A DNA stretch of 64,000 nucleotides from Symsagittifera roscoffensis (taxonomy: Eukaryota; Xenacoelomorpha; Acoela; Convolutidae). A program made the translations under genes and the position numbers. Below are positions 34,101-43,235 of this stretch, in pieces (within the stretch, counting starts at the first letter, position 1; the number at the start of each line of letters is the position of its first letter). Below the pieces are notes generated by a model. It was not told where the DNA came from and did no database searches. It saw only the letters and a list, made by a program, of their open reading frames with translations. The stretch lies in assembly GCF_963678635.1 (NCBI RefSeq), contig NC_087065.1, forward strand, positions 58,368,754-58,432,753, read 5' to 3'.

Positions 34101-36692
34101 GATCCAAATCAACCATTCTATGCAATGTGCGATGCTTCGAATTTTGGCATCGGCGCAGCATTATTACAATCACACAATGGCACAAACAAAATGAATCTTA
34201 TATCAGCAAATTCTCGATTATTCACTCAAGCAGAGCTACGACTCTCAACTCTAATGAGAGAGTGTACAGCTATAATATATACACTGACAGAATATGATTT
34301 TCTGATACTTGGATCAAAACATCCAACAGTTCTTTTCACAGATCACAAACCAATCATTTTTCTCTTTACACAAAAATCTAATCCAAATCACCGAGTTTAT
34401 AGATTTCAACTAATTCTAATGAAATTCCCAAACTTACATATAGTTTGGACAGCAGGAAAAAATCTTGCATTACCAGACACATTAAGTCGAAATACACCAC
34501 CTGAATTACTTACACGTAAAACTACAGTTGAAATACCTAAAAATATAAAATTCTACCTTGCTGAAAACGAAACATCACCCCGACTAGAATGCACATATGC
34601 AGTAAAAACTGACGTTGAACAATCACAGATAAACAATCTACAACACTTCCCACTCTATTTAGATTGCCAAAATAATCACTACGAAGTTGATCTACTTGGA
34701 ACATCAACTTTCAAACCAATTCCATACTCACAATGGATAAAAAATAACACCCAACAAAAAAGAGTAAAACAACACTCGCATAAAAAAGACCTTTTTCCAT
34801 TAATTGAAAAAGAAAATCTAACTGATAAAATAAATTTATCAGGACCACAAACAAACGATTCAAAATACACAATAAATCAAGTATTTGACCTCCATGACCC
34901 ACTTGATACAATTCCTTTATCTAAATTGGAAATAGAAAACATTTTTCTCCTCCCAACAGATAAAATAACAATTAATACTTTGAAGCAATATCAAAATCTT
35001 GACCCAGTAATTAGACAACTAAAATCATGGCACAAATATAAAACTAAACCCGTCAAGGCAGATACAACTATTTTAGGAAATAAAACACTCCTCCGATATT
35101 TTCGAAAATTCAATAATACAACAATTAATGAAAACACAGACCTTCTAGAAAACAAATTAAATGAATCTACAGTTCCCTGTCTCCCTCTAAGTATGATTCT
35201 TATAGCTTTTAATATTTCGCATACACAAAACATTAAAGGACACTCTGGATCAGAGAAAACATATTCAAATTTCATTCAAAACTTTTATTTTCCAAATGCA
35301 CCAATTTGGATAAAAGTACTATGCAATGATTGTATAGTATGTCAGCTAAATAAACCTTATCCAAATCAAAAACAAATAGCACAAAAACAAGATTTTAAAG
35401 GACAAAGTTTGTACTTTAACCACCGTATTTCATTTGATACAAAAGGACCAATTTCACCCTCATCCGAAGGAAATTCCTACATTATGGTAATTGTTGACGC
35501 GTTTACACATTATGTAGCACTTAACCCAGTACCACATTGTAACGCTTATTATGCTTACACAACACTATATGAACACTGGATAGCCAAATTCGGACTACCA
35601 GAAATTCTAGTTACAGATAATGGTACAGAATTCATAAATAATGAAATTATCACACTATGTCATCTATATAACATCAAACACAAACCACGTACATCCCACG
35701 CACCTTGGAAAAACGGCTTAGTCGAAGGTATGAACCGTTCACTACAAGAATATCTTAGATGTATCATCAATGGAAATGATACAAGATATACCGAATGGTC
35801 AGCAGATGTAAAACTATTTCCCTTAGCATATAATTCACAAATCACGACAACTCTAGGAATGTCACCATATGAAATGGTTTTTAATCAAAAGCCACGCAAA
35901 CCGATTATGTTTACAGCAAATTCTCATAAAAATGCACAAAGTCATTGTCAACCGAATAAAGACTCAATTTGTTATAACCTACCTTTACACACACACGATG
36001 AAGATCATTTTCATCACCCACAAATTCTTAAATTAGCCTCCGGCACACACACCGAATGGATTTTAAATAGAGATAAAAAACACAATGAAATTTACCAAAA
36101 AGTAACAAAAAAGTTGTTACAAAGACAAAACATTAATGAACAAATAAATTCACGCTTCACACCAGCCTCCGATTTAAAAATTGGAACATTTGTTTTAATA
36201 CCCAATTTTAACACTCAAAAAGGAATCTCTAAAAAATTACAACCCCTTCGTAAAGGACCATACCAAATAATTGCCAAACCCACAGATGTCACAAATAAAA
36301 TTACCGACTCAGACAAAAAAGAAATTGTCCAACACCGAAACAACCTATTACCTTACTACCCAAAAGAGTACGCACTACGCGAACTAACTCAATTATATTC
36401 TTTCACAGGTTTAAAAGTTATTCAAAATAACCCACATACAGAAAATGAAACAAAGGAAGAACATGACGTTCATCTCGAAAACCAAAATAAAAAATCAACC
36501 ACAACAAAAAAACTAGATCAAAAAGAAAGAAAAAATAGAAAATTGACAGAAAAAATAATACCTCAAGAACAAATCGACAAATCAGAACATAGAGAGTCAT
36601 CACGACTTAGAAATCAACCACGTAAAAACTATAAAACATTCATTCCACAATCTAAAATCTTAAAGAAAGTCGAATTTCAAAAACAGCTTTAA
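31113..36692 (+). CDS. pol: Pol polyprotein (protease, RT, RNase H, integrase), 1859 codons
   Basis: In Ty3/gypsy order. Residues 28-195 are an Asn/Arg/Ser/Tyr-rich linker. The aspartic protease motif DSGAES is at 350-355. RT has FTTADMNSAYNQM (catalytic Asp795) and YLDD (858-861). RNase H has CDASNFG (Asp1007), RECTA (Glu1050) and TDHKP (Asp1077). The integrase zinc finger has His1370, His1377, Cys1407 and Cys1410, and the core has Asp1442 (FDTKGPIS), Asp1502 (TDNGTEF) and Glu1538 (D-X35-E). A GPY module is at 1715-1717, followed by a long basic tail. The ATG at 31113 is just the first Met after the TAG at 30996; the frame joins Gag upstream, so the natural product is probably a Gag-Pol fusion. 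All catalytic residues are present. Acts in cytoplasmic particles (reverse transcription) and the nucleus (integration). Confidence 0.93.
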   Translation: MKKDQNLPNKNVYSNNSSGKPLPNNTNYTRNQSPYNSSYRGRSPERRNTQNSSQNHYNRPNSRNNYSRSNSNTTQFVSRSNSQSRNNYYPNNQSRNSSYNRNRNYSNNRNRSYSNNRNQNYPNNRSRNNSYNRSNYNGPNNNYQNRSRNNSQNRHSSYNNRYRNYSQSPHRNNNHYNNSNNRHRSSTPKHQRNINQVQSNPETTSNPPGIDDTGNNELQLNQINCESSDSESDTENTISIKMIAVENDYEPIRYEQPFSSHIYENQLELFHNYYIEPIHSTQTAQETNEIKTTNQSNEKDKTKCLNTNHIYQNIQKEQPKEKIWTIPFLLESPRSKEFQPPDLEIDFLIDSGAESNIINIPTWNEIKSLHPKLTPLETSSKLATAQGSTLVNYGKIQLFLLPTRTIEQNKILNKPFKQIFHITDIKHNIIGIPFISKYIPTINILNSKILIKDKYTKTKDTSLTFFQRLNKQPPFFSKFYPIYNQQRKHLKPLSGNIYNFSIKQVHQYDKKQNKQQLYMSDFEFKPIHKFFKITISSIKYLKNSNSDIISLHVYNNTPYQVTLPLGLLGCCETNATISPVHEKAYRVNNILQLLDICQSTILNEELSINNIISNEKINTDYFTKTPYFKPTFNISNYTESQQKFLTMFNFQHSQITQDEFDKLAKQLIKYSSVYATSKFDVGKISSSLHLPLKPDAVFKKQRASKVPIHLHDKVNRLLDILEQYNIISPVNKEEQPKGNTFINPVIILAKGESLKIVPDARYLNSLIDESKCNWPIEPIQVILTKINGKYFTTADMNSAYNQMPLDEQSRRLTQFVIRNQQYEFNRLFYGISIGPAAFSAFMSKIFRPLILKKNAITYLDDVFMQSQTKEEMFKVLEHYHKILQNENLKAAPDKSHFFLTRVKFLGHNIERKTITPLKSRIDAIQKLQPPTNKKKIQEFLGMLNFLSKYVYKMQLYLRPFYNILRQPNNFEWNTEHQARFEEIKKLLTEQISNTIPDPNQPFYAMCDASNFGIGAALLQSHNGTNKMNLISANSRLFTQAELRLSTLMRECTAIIYTLTEYDFLILGSKHPTVLFTDHKPIIFLFTQKSNPNHRVYRFQLILMKFPNLHIVWTAGKNLALPDTLSRNTPPELLTRKTTVEIPKNIKFYLAENETSPRLECTYAVKTDVEQSQINNLQHFPLYLDCQNNHYEVDLLGTSTFKPIPYSQWIKNNTQQKRVKQHSHKKDLFPLIEKENLTDKINLSGPQTNDSKYTINQVFDLHDPLDTIPLSKLEIENIFLLPTDKITINTLKQYQNLDPVIRQLKSWHKYKTKPVKADTTILGNKTLLRYFRKFNNTTINENTDLLENKLNESTVPCLPLSMILIAFNISHTQNIKGHSGSEKTYSNFIQNFYFPNAPIWIKVLCNDCIVCQLNKPYPNQKQIAQKQDFKGQSLYFNHRISFDTKGPISPSSEGNSYIMVIVDAFTHYVALNPVPHCNAYYAYTTLYEHWIAKFGLPEILVTDNGTEFINNEIITLCHLYNIKHKPRTSHAPWKNGLVEGMNRSLQEYLRCIINGNDTRYTEWSADVKLFPLAYNSQITTTLGMSPYEMVFNQKPRKPIMFTANSHKNAQSHCQPNKDSICYNLPLHTHDEDHFHHPQILKLASGTHTEWILNRDKKHNEIYQKVTKKLLQRQNINEQINSRFTPASDLKIGTFVLIPNFNTQKGISKKLQPLRKGPYQIIAKPTDVTNKITDSDKKEIVQHRNNLLPYYPKEYALRELTQLYSFTGLKVIQNNPHTENETKEEHDVHLENQNKKSTTTKKLDQKERKNRKLTEKIIPQEQIDKSEHRESSRLRNQPRKNYKTFIPQSKILKKVEFQKQL
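31194..31700 (+). repeat. low-complexity Asn/Arg/Ser/Tyr coding repeat in pol
   Basis: About 170 codons of imperfect NNRNRSYSNNRN-type repeats between the zinc knuckle and the protease, with RS and SR dipeptides. The composition resembles RNA-binding disordered domains. Copy A has the equivalent region at about 13400-13900. Repeat-number variation between copies was not measurable by eye. Confidence 0.75.
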
Positions 36693-37286
36693 GTTTAGAT
36701 TTAATAATTTTTGCACCTCTGAAATATTTTGAACTTTCATTTTTTCAAAATAACATGCTGACAAACACGCAACGATTCTAGCTCATAATTAGCCAATAGG
36801 ATTCATCCAATTCGTCACCTTCTCTAACTCTAACACAGATCAACTAGACGAACGATATTAAACTCTAGGCATATCTATAACTATAACTTTGCGACCTCCA
36901 GGTCAAAAATAAGCAAACCATTCCAACTTGACAACTAAAATAAATATTACCATAATATCATGACCCTCCCTTATCTAATAAACCAAAGATCAACAATATT
37001 TCCCCAACCTAGACCTCAAATACCCCCCAAACAAATATGTTAAATTAGCCTAAAGTAAAAGAACGACCATTTTAATTAGCCTAGAGTATAAAAATCTCAA
37101 AAATACCCCAGATCATTTGACAAATGAAAATAAAGACAAAGAAGACCTCCCGATCACCACAAAATTTGCCCCCAACAATTTTTCATAAAACTCGACCCAC
37201 TTGTCAAAAAACCAATAAATAACTCGACCACACTTGAAAATTGCCTCAAAAAACAAAAAATGTTCGATCGAGAAGCCATTTCTTAA
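36693..37286 (+). other. pol to sORF-a spacer, copy C
   Basis: About 600 bp AT-rich DNA. It is homologous to the block duplicated in copy A (8458-9979). It contains no ORF that I can match in the other copies. It could carry the promoter or splice signals for the downstream gene block, but none is identifiable. Confidence 0.45.
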
Positions 37287-37517
37287 ATGCTCTTCTCTCG
37301 ACCAGTTACCATAATTTTAAACATTTTCGCAAACTTTTTCACAATATTTAAACCTTTCATCATATTTCTTTTTGATATCTTTGAATCTTTTCTAATAATC
37401 TTAATCATTTTTTTAAATATTTTTTTAATTTTCTATTCCATATCTGAACTATACCTCCAGCTTTCAAAAGCTATTGATTATATCCACAGGTACGATTCAC
37501 AAAACTTTTCTAAATGA
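37287..37517 (+). CDS. sORF-a, 76-aa hydrophobic protein
   Basis: Very hydrophobic Phe/Ile/Leu-rich protein: two likely membrane helices (about residues 8-30 and 33-52), then a polar tail with LYLQLSKAIDYIH. The tail is recognisable in copy B (SKTIDNL) and, with shifts, in copy A. Its TGA (37515-37517) overlaps the ATG of sORF-b (37514-37516) as ATGA. Phe-rich ORFs arise easily in T-rich DNA, so confidence is limited; the matched tail and the overlap are the main support. Function unknown; a membrane role is inferred. Confidence 0.45.
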   Translation: MLFSRPVTIILNIFANFFTIFKPFIIFLFDIFESFLIILIIFLNIFLIFYSISELYLQLSKAIDYIHRYDSQNFSK

Positions 37518-37703
37518 TACGAGCCATTTTTAGTAGAACAGATATTTTTTTTACTATTTGTAATTTTTATAACATTTCTATCATCCCTCATCTTGACAAT
37601 ATGCAAATGTATAAAGAAAGCAATTATCACATTCGCCCTAGCAACGATCCTCCTAATACTTTTTCTAGAAGAATACTACAATAAACATAAATTTTTCCAC
37701 TAA
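37514..37703 (+). pseudogene. sORF-b, small membrane protein with a 1-nt indel
   Basis: Same gene as the intact 58-codon ORF of copy B (24919-25095). It starts MIRAIFSR. The frame is then shifted by one extra base in a run of eight T (37545-37552), after which the expected hydrophobic helix (LLFVIFITFLSSLIL), the CIKK turn and the LEEYYNK end are all read in the next frame to a TAA at 37701-37703. The indel lies in a homopolymer and could be a sequencing error. Confidence 0.5.
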
Positions 37704-38840
37704 AAGAATAGATCAAAAACCATCAAAAATTGCTAACCAACAATCACATAGTCAGTCTTCACCGACATCATCCCAAGAAAACTCGACACCATCTTCAACT
37801 ACCCAAAACCCTCAAACATCTACACGAATTTCTTTTCAAGATAACCCATATACCTTTGAAGAACGACACGCTCGCTTATCAGAACCACTAGAACCAGTTC
37901 AACGACAAGCACCTCTAAGCGAACCAACATATAACTTATACCCAACACTACCACAAGAATTAAGTAGAGTAAAAAATCCTAGTCAAAACCAAAATACAGT
38001 CGAAATAAATAGACAAATTATACACCCTCGACGAAACAGAAACACCCTCCCCGAGTTCATTTTGATATACCTCAATCCCCATCACAAAGTACACCAGAAA
38101 ATCCCATTGGTATATTACCAGAACCCCCTACGCTTCTTTCACAACGTAGCACCTCAAGCCTACCATCAGATTACTTAGGTTCAACAGCAACATCTGAACA
38201 AGTACGTGAAAATCCCTTCAACCCTACAAACCAAACATCACGACTACCATACTGGACAACACATTCATTCACACAAGGTGAACCAAATTTAATCAATGAT
38301 CCAATAGACATTTCTACGGATACAACAACATCCTCATCACTACCATAAACATTATCACTACCATCAACACCATCAATAAGCCAGATTTCACCACCACCTT
38401 TTAACTTAAATTTCCCGAATAACCTCGACGCTAGATATCGAGAACAATCATCAACAAATATTCATTTAAGACTGGACTGGAATACATTCACAGCACCTCC
38501 ACCATTATTTGGACAACACCTAGAAAGTAACCGACTCCACAGTTGGGCACTAAATAGACTACCATATAGACAAGACATTCACGAAGACATTCGTGCTCAT
38601 AACATCCAAATACTCCAACAGAATAGTCTACAATTAAAATTTGAAATCACGGTTAAATTAAACAACATTACTCAACATCCCTATCCATTAAATCCACCAA
38701 ATATAACAGCTCAATCCCTACCACCACCATTTATAACAACTGAAGTAATATACAAATACGACAGATATACCAAAAAGACAATTGGTTACATCACATTTTA
38801 TAACCCATATTCAGGATTGTCATACACATGTATATTCTAA
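37669..38840 (+). pseudogene. ORF-X: disordered N-terminus plus folded C-terminal domain
   Basis: The frame opens after a TAG at 37666-37668 with no usable ATG, so translation may start on a spliced RNA or by reinitiation. Residues before about 38050 are Ser/Pro/Gln-rich. A missing C in CCCC (38049-38052) shifts the frame; then come SDYLGSTATSEQ, EPNLINDPIDIS and an in-frame TAA at 38346, where copy A has GAA. The C-terminal domain has LRLDWNTFTAPPPLFGQ and HSWALNRL, and ends YNPYSGLSYTCIF. The stop at 38838-38840 overlaps the env start by 13 bp. Copies A and B keep the same protein. No known family recognised; it may be a structural or regulatory partner of env. Confidence 0.6.
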
Positions 38841-41446
38841 AAATTTTAATTTTTCTCCAACTCCTTTTTCTAATATCCTCAAATGAAAACATAAACCCTT
38901 CCCCCCGCACAGGACCCCAAGATTTATTAGTAACACATTACGATTGTGACGAAAACGAACAAAAAACATTACACAAATATGCAATAAATCAAGTATCACA
39001 ATGCGAAACAGAACCACAAGCTATAGAAACAACAAATGTAATAGCGACACTTTATTCAAAAGCCCGAGCAACAACAGTTAAAGGATATAAATTCACAGCG
39101 ACATTTTCCGAAAAGAAAGTACATTGTTTACAAGTCTCAAATGGAAATAAAAACCGACTTGACCACGAATCATTCTACCAAAGTAATATCGAACGACTTC
39201 TACATCTCAATCCCGAAGATTGTAAAAACGAATTACTAAGACTCAATATCACAAGAAATAAAAACACTGATAGAAAATTAGTATATTTCCAAGTTTTTGC
39301 AGATTCTGTACATCAAGCAGAACTTGAAAGATATCAAGGACATATAAAATTAGATGAAAAATACTCATACAACGGCGCACACGGAAGATTAATTTATGAT
39401 ATACACTATAAACACTGGATACCACACATTGGTATAAATGACCCATCAAACTGCAAAGCAGACACAAAAAATAAAGGATATCAAGAAATCATGTTTTTTG
39501 ATTGGAAAATACAACTCGAAAAAATACAACTCACACGCGATTTATCAGACAACACAATGATCTATCAAGGAATTAGATTACCTTGTAAAAACGACCAAGG
39601 CTATTGTGACCCTACAACACGAACACAAGCAACAATTTTTTGGTTCCCTGAAGACACATGTACAACATTTCAAGTAGCAAAAATACACGCTCGTATGATA
39701 AAAATTCACGAAAAATATTTCATACAATCAATTCCATACGACCAAGTCCATCCGTCACGAAGACAAAGTTCTAATTTTAGAAACATACACAATATAGAAA
39801 ATTAATTGACACGTTTTCAAATATATCAAGAAACAGAACTTGCATGTAAATACAGAAATCCACTTCACAAAACACAATACTCCGAGATATTAGTTGAATA
39901 CGAAAAAGGATTCGACATGACCACTGGAAAATTAAAAATCGACCCATACGCCACAAGTCACCCTATAAACGAAGGAACATCATATATACCAGTTGATTTT
40001 CAAATAAGTAAAAATCAACCTGGTGGACATCTAAAGCCCCATGACACTAGAAGCACACGTTTACAAGAATTATCACTAATGAATAGTACATATTTCGGTA
40101 ACATCCACTATGATATTCACCTAGATATGAAATTAGACTATACAATTAGCCGAATTTTTCAAGAAATGTCACTATCTGAATTAGAAACACTTCACCAGCT
40201 ATGCGAATTAGAAAGGACACAATTCCTACAATCACTTGCACTAGCAGTATTAAAAATACCCTACGCAGGATATTTACTATCAGGAAATAGATCAAATTTT
40301 TTAGATTATGAAGGAAACATTTTATGGTTTTATACCTGTACCAAAAAAGTATCACCACTATATGTTTTTGAAGGTAAACGATGCTATAAAAGAATCCCTA
40401 TCTTTTATAAGAATAAAATACATTTCGTTGACACACTTTCAAGACGAACCTATTTCTGGGATACCGCAGTCCCATGTGGATCAGAAAATAGCCACAATGT
40501 AGTTCAACTGAACCCTGATGAAGATAAATATTATCTTCTTACTCCATATCCCACATTAATGCAATCACTCAAAAAATTTTCACCTGAAAGCATTAGAGCT
40601 ATTGTTCGAAACCCAAATATCGACTTACAATCAATTGGAATATATTCAAAATCCGATATACAACATCACATTTGAACACAACAATTCCAAGAATTATTAA
40701 CACAAATGGACACAATACAAAGACAATCAATTGACCAAAACTTACGCAAACTTGCCGAAACAGCAGGATTTGCAGATATTTATACACAAGACTATAGCGG
40801 ATATTTTAAAGACATTAAAGACTATATATATCTAAACGGTGAAAAATACCGACCACAAGATATTTCACCTATAAATATTTTTAGCTTTGTTACACTAAAA
40901 AATGAAATTCTCGATTTTCTAGGATGGCCCTACTACATCTTAGAAAAATTGACTATTTTATACGCAATGTTTAACTTTATAGGATTTCTTTTTTCGCTTT
41001 TAAAAGGAATCTATAATACATGCGCTATACACACACAAGTAAATAGACAAGCAAGTGTAGCACGCATACTATTTGCAGGATTTTTTGGAATTTTTTCATC
41101 ATCCATAAACAAAATTCTATTAGATGCACAAATAAAGGAATACAACACAAAAATAGCAACAAGACAGAACACATACGGCGAAGAACATAACAATGTAGAC
41201 ATTACGCCTACAGCACCACAGTTACCACCACTACCACATAACCATCCATTATCACTAGTCCCACAAAATTTTCGAAATTTAGCAATAACAAATAATCCAA
41301 ATTTTAGACCAACCATATCACAAAGTCCCATTCAACATATAATGACACACCATCCCCTAGATGAAAATACATATGAACAAATTATAGAACAACCCCATAC
41401 CACCGCTTTTCAGTCTCAAAATAATAATTTTTTTAGCCCACGATGA
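38828..41446 (+). pseudogene. env: env-like membrane glycoprotein, two in-frame stops
   Basis: A frame of 872 codons interrupted by TAA (39803, codon 326) and TGA (40673, codon 616); copy B has sense codons at both. Order: signal peptide (MYILKILIFLQLLFLIS), Cys-containing ectodomain with YDC near residue 38, GYCDP (258-262) and PEDTC (to 278), a block with SGNRSNFLDYEGN and KRCYKRIPIFYKNK, VDTLSRRTYF, then a membrane-proximal hydrophobic part (about 699-728) and a second one (about 745-758). A tail of about 110 residues contains PTAP (794-797). This order of Cys motifs fits the class III-type glycoproteins of chuvirus-like agents and env genes captured by invertebrate LTR elements; that assignment is from memory of the family and is moderate. 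Expected role: particle envelopment and membrane fusion. Its TGA overlaps the ORF4 ATG. Confidence 0.8.
41207..41218 (+). other. PTAP late-domain-like motif in the Env tail
   Basis: Codons for P-T-A-P followed by QLPPLP. Copy A encodes P-T-A-P-P at the matching place (4680-4691, minus strand), although the surrounding tail differs. PTAP recruits the ESCRT protein TSG101 in retroviral budding, normally from Gag; here it lies in the tail after the membrane segment. Confidence 0.6.
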
Positions 41447-42734
41447 GCCGACAACTTGGATCCCTACACCGCTCAAATTCACACCCAACCAACCTCAACA
41501 CTCCAATTACAATAATTCCACTTTTTGCCTTCCCACCACCCGATTTCCCAACCAGTAATATAACATCAGGCATGAATTCAGACACTAATTCACACATTTC
41601 AGTTTTATACTCCATCTCACAACTCAATAACCCAGATATTGAAACCCCTGACAAATTTGCAGACTCTGAAACATCTCCATCCACTAATTTTCAAACCAAT
41701 CACTCAGTTTTTTCGAAACCCCCTTTTCAACCACTCCCATCCATTTCTACACCATCCTATGCTTCACAAGTTACCCCGACCTACTCCTCATTTCATTCAG
41801 ACCAATCATCCAATTCTCCAGATACTCCCCAAATCTCCCAGGAACTAGATAATTTTATCACCTTACAACAACAACCCTTCCACCTTGAAAACCCCACTAT
41901 AAATCAGATTTCATCCACAATAGAATCATCAAACCCACCTACCCCTACACCCTCTTCAGCTTATACCGCATCATTAGCACCATCATCTACATCCACCGAA
42001 TCATCTCTTAGCACTAATAGAGCTTACCGCACTTTCAAAAGAAAATTCCCAAACCATCCATTTCCAACAAAACCAGGAACAGCACGTGAATATATAAATC
42101 ATCCAAATCACACTAACACGAAAGAATTTTTAGCAATCACCTTACCTTCATTTCCACAATATACTTTGAACACCCCTACAGATACTAACGATACACGTAG
42201 CTTTGTAGATGAACAATTTTTAATGCCTACACTTCATTGGACATCATATTATCATTTTACTAACCCCCTTTGCCTACCTTTATCTAATACTCACATCGAT
42301 ATAGAACGAAATCAAGATATGCTATATCGACTAACTACACCACTAACACACAAACAATTTACTTACATTGGATATAAAAAATCACTAAAAACATACACTG
42401 CACCCCGAGCTAACGAATATACGCTAGAATATGACGATCATAATATCATCCGAACTAACCAAGATCAATTCTTAGACGATGACCGCTTCGCTAACCCACA
42501 AATCACAGAAAAATTTTTCATTAAAACACCATATGTATTTACCCTCAATATCTTTGATCGCAAATTTGACCACATCATCTCAGAAGCACTAACAGACACG
42601 CAAGCCTACGAAAGTTTTAAAGAAGCTTCCAAATATTTTCACTAACCTTTCATTTCCTTGCACCACATGAAAGAGATTTGCACTGCTCACACGATATTAT
42701 GTTGCGCACTAAACAAACTCACACATATACATAA
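41443..42734 (+). pseudogene. ORF4: Ser/Pro-rich N-terminus, folded C-terminus; 1-nt deletion near its end
   Basis: ATG at 41443 overlaps the env TGA (ATGA), as in copy A. The uninterrupted frame runs to 42645 (400 codons). Comparison with copy A shows that one T is missing in the TTTT at about 42636-42639. In the next frame the matched text continues (HCSHDIMLRTK, HCSHEIMLNTK in A) to a TAA at 42732-42734, opposite the TAG of A. The natural length is thus about 430 codons. The first half is Ser/Thr/Pro/Gln-rich; the second has LHWTSYYHFTNPLCLPLS, LTHKQFTYIGYKKSL and FFIKTPYVF. No known domain. Similar layout to ORF-X suggests they could be related. Location or function unknown. Confidence 0.65.
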
Positions 42735-43232
42735 TATCGTTTTATACAAAATCACTTCGACCTACACACTCCCTCCAGACAACCACACCACCGTTTCCAA
42801 TTCATCAATTCCAAATACACCTCACCATTCTTTCTTAACTTCACATATTGCATTAAAGATACTAACTTTCATGGTATTCTTCGAAATTATGATCCCATAA
42901 CCCAAATGTATATTTTTTGTCCCATCACCAAGACCTTCAACGCAGAAGAATCCCGACCCTTCCTTATCCCACATGAATTTGTTCAACCTATAGAAATCCG
43001 CATATTAGAATTCATCCACAACACTAAATATAACCACAAATTATATAATCTCATCCAAAACACACCTTATGATTTTGCAGTTGGCACTGAAGAACTAAAA
43101 ACCATTAAAGCACTTCAATTGCTTTGGCCACTACTTCAAACTAAAAACGTCATTCGCATATTCGCAAAGTTACTAACAAATTCCGACATAATTCACGACA
43201 TCTTCCCCCACGGTTTTTTCCCCGACGACTAA
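42735..43232 (+). CDS. ORF5: 165 codons in frame after the ORF4 stop
   Basis: Open directly after the ORF4 TAA, with the first Met only at 42906, yet the region before that Met is conserved with copy A: TPSRQP/TPARNP, FLNFTYCI/FLNFTCCI, TNFHGILRNYDP/TNLHGILRNYDP. The second half ends TEELKTIKALQLLWPLLQTK with TKNVIRI, also matched in A, then a TAA at 43230-43232. The frame is free of stops in C. Translation could be by readthrough of the ORF4 stop, by reinitiation, or on a spliced RNA; the conserved in-frame position favours readthrough. No transmembrane segment is obvious. Function unknown. Confidence 0.62.
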   Translation, partial: YRFIQNHFDLHTPSRQPHHRFQFINSKYTSPFFLNFTYCIKDTNFHGILRNYDPITQMYIFCPITKTFNAEESRPFLIPHEFVQPIEIRILEFIHNTKYNHKLYNLIQNTPYDFAVGTEELKTIKALQLLWPLLQTKNVIRIFAKLLTNSDIIHDIFPHGFFPDD

Positions 43233-43235
43233 CAG

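Noticed and set aside
37490-37500. CAGGTAC after sORF-a as a splice donor for env mRNA
   Set aside because: Similar text occurs in copy A but not in B, and no matching acceptor could be fixed; left out as unsupported.
39803-40675. The two in-frame stops in env as recoding sites
   Set aside because: Copy B has sense codons (CAA and ACA) at both positions; they are ordinary nonsense changes in C.
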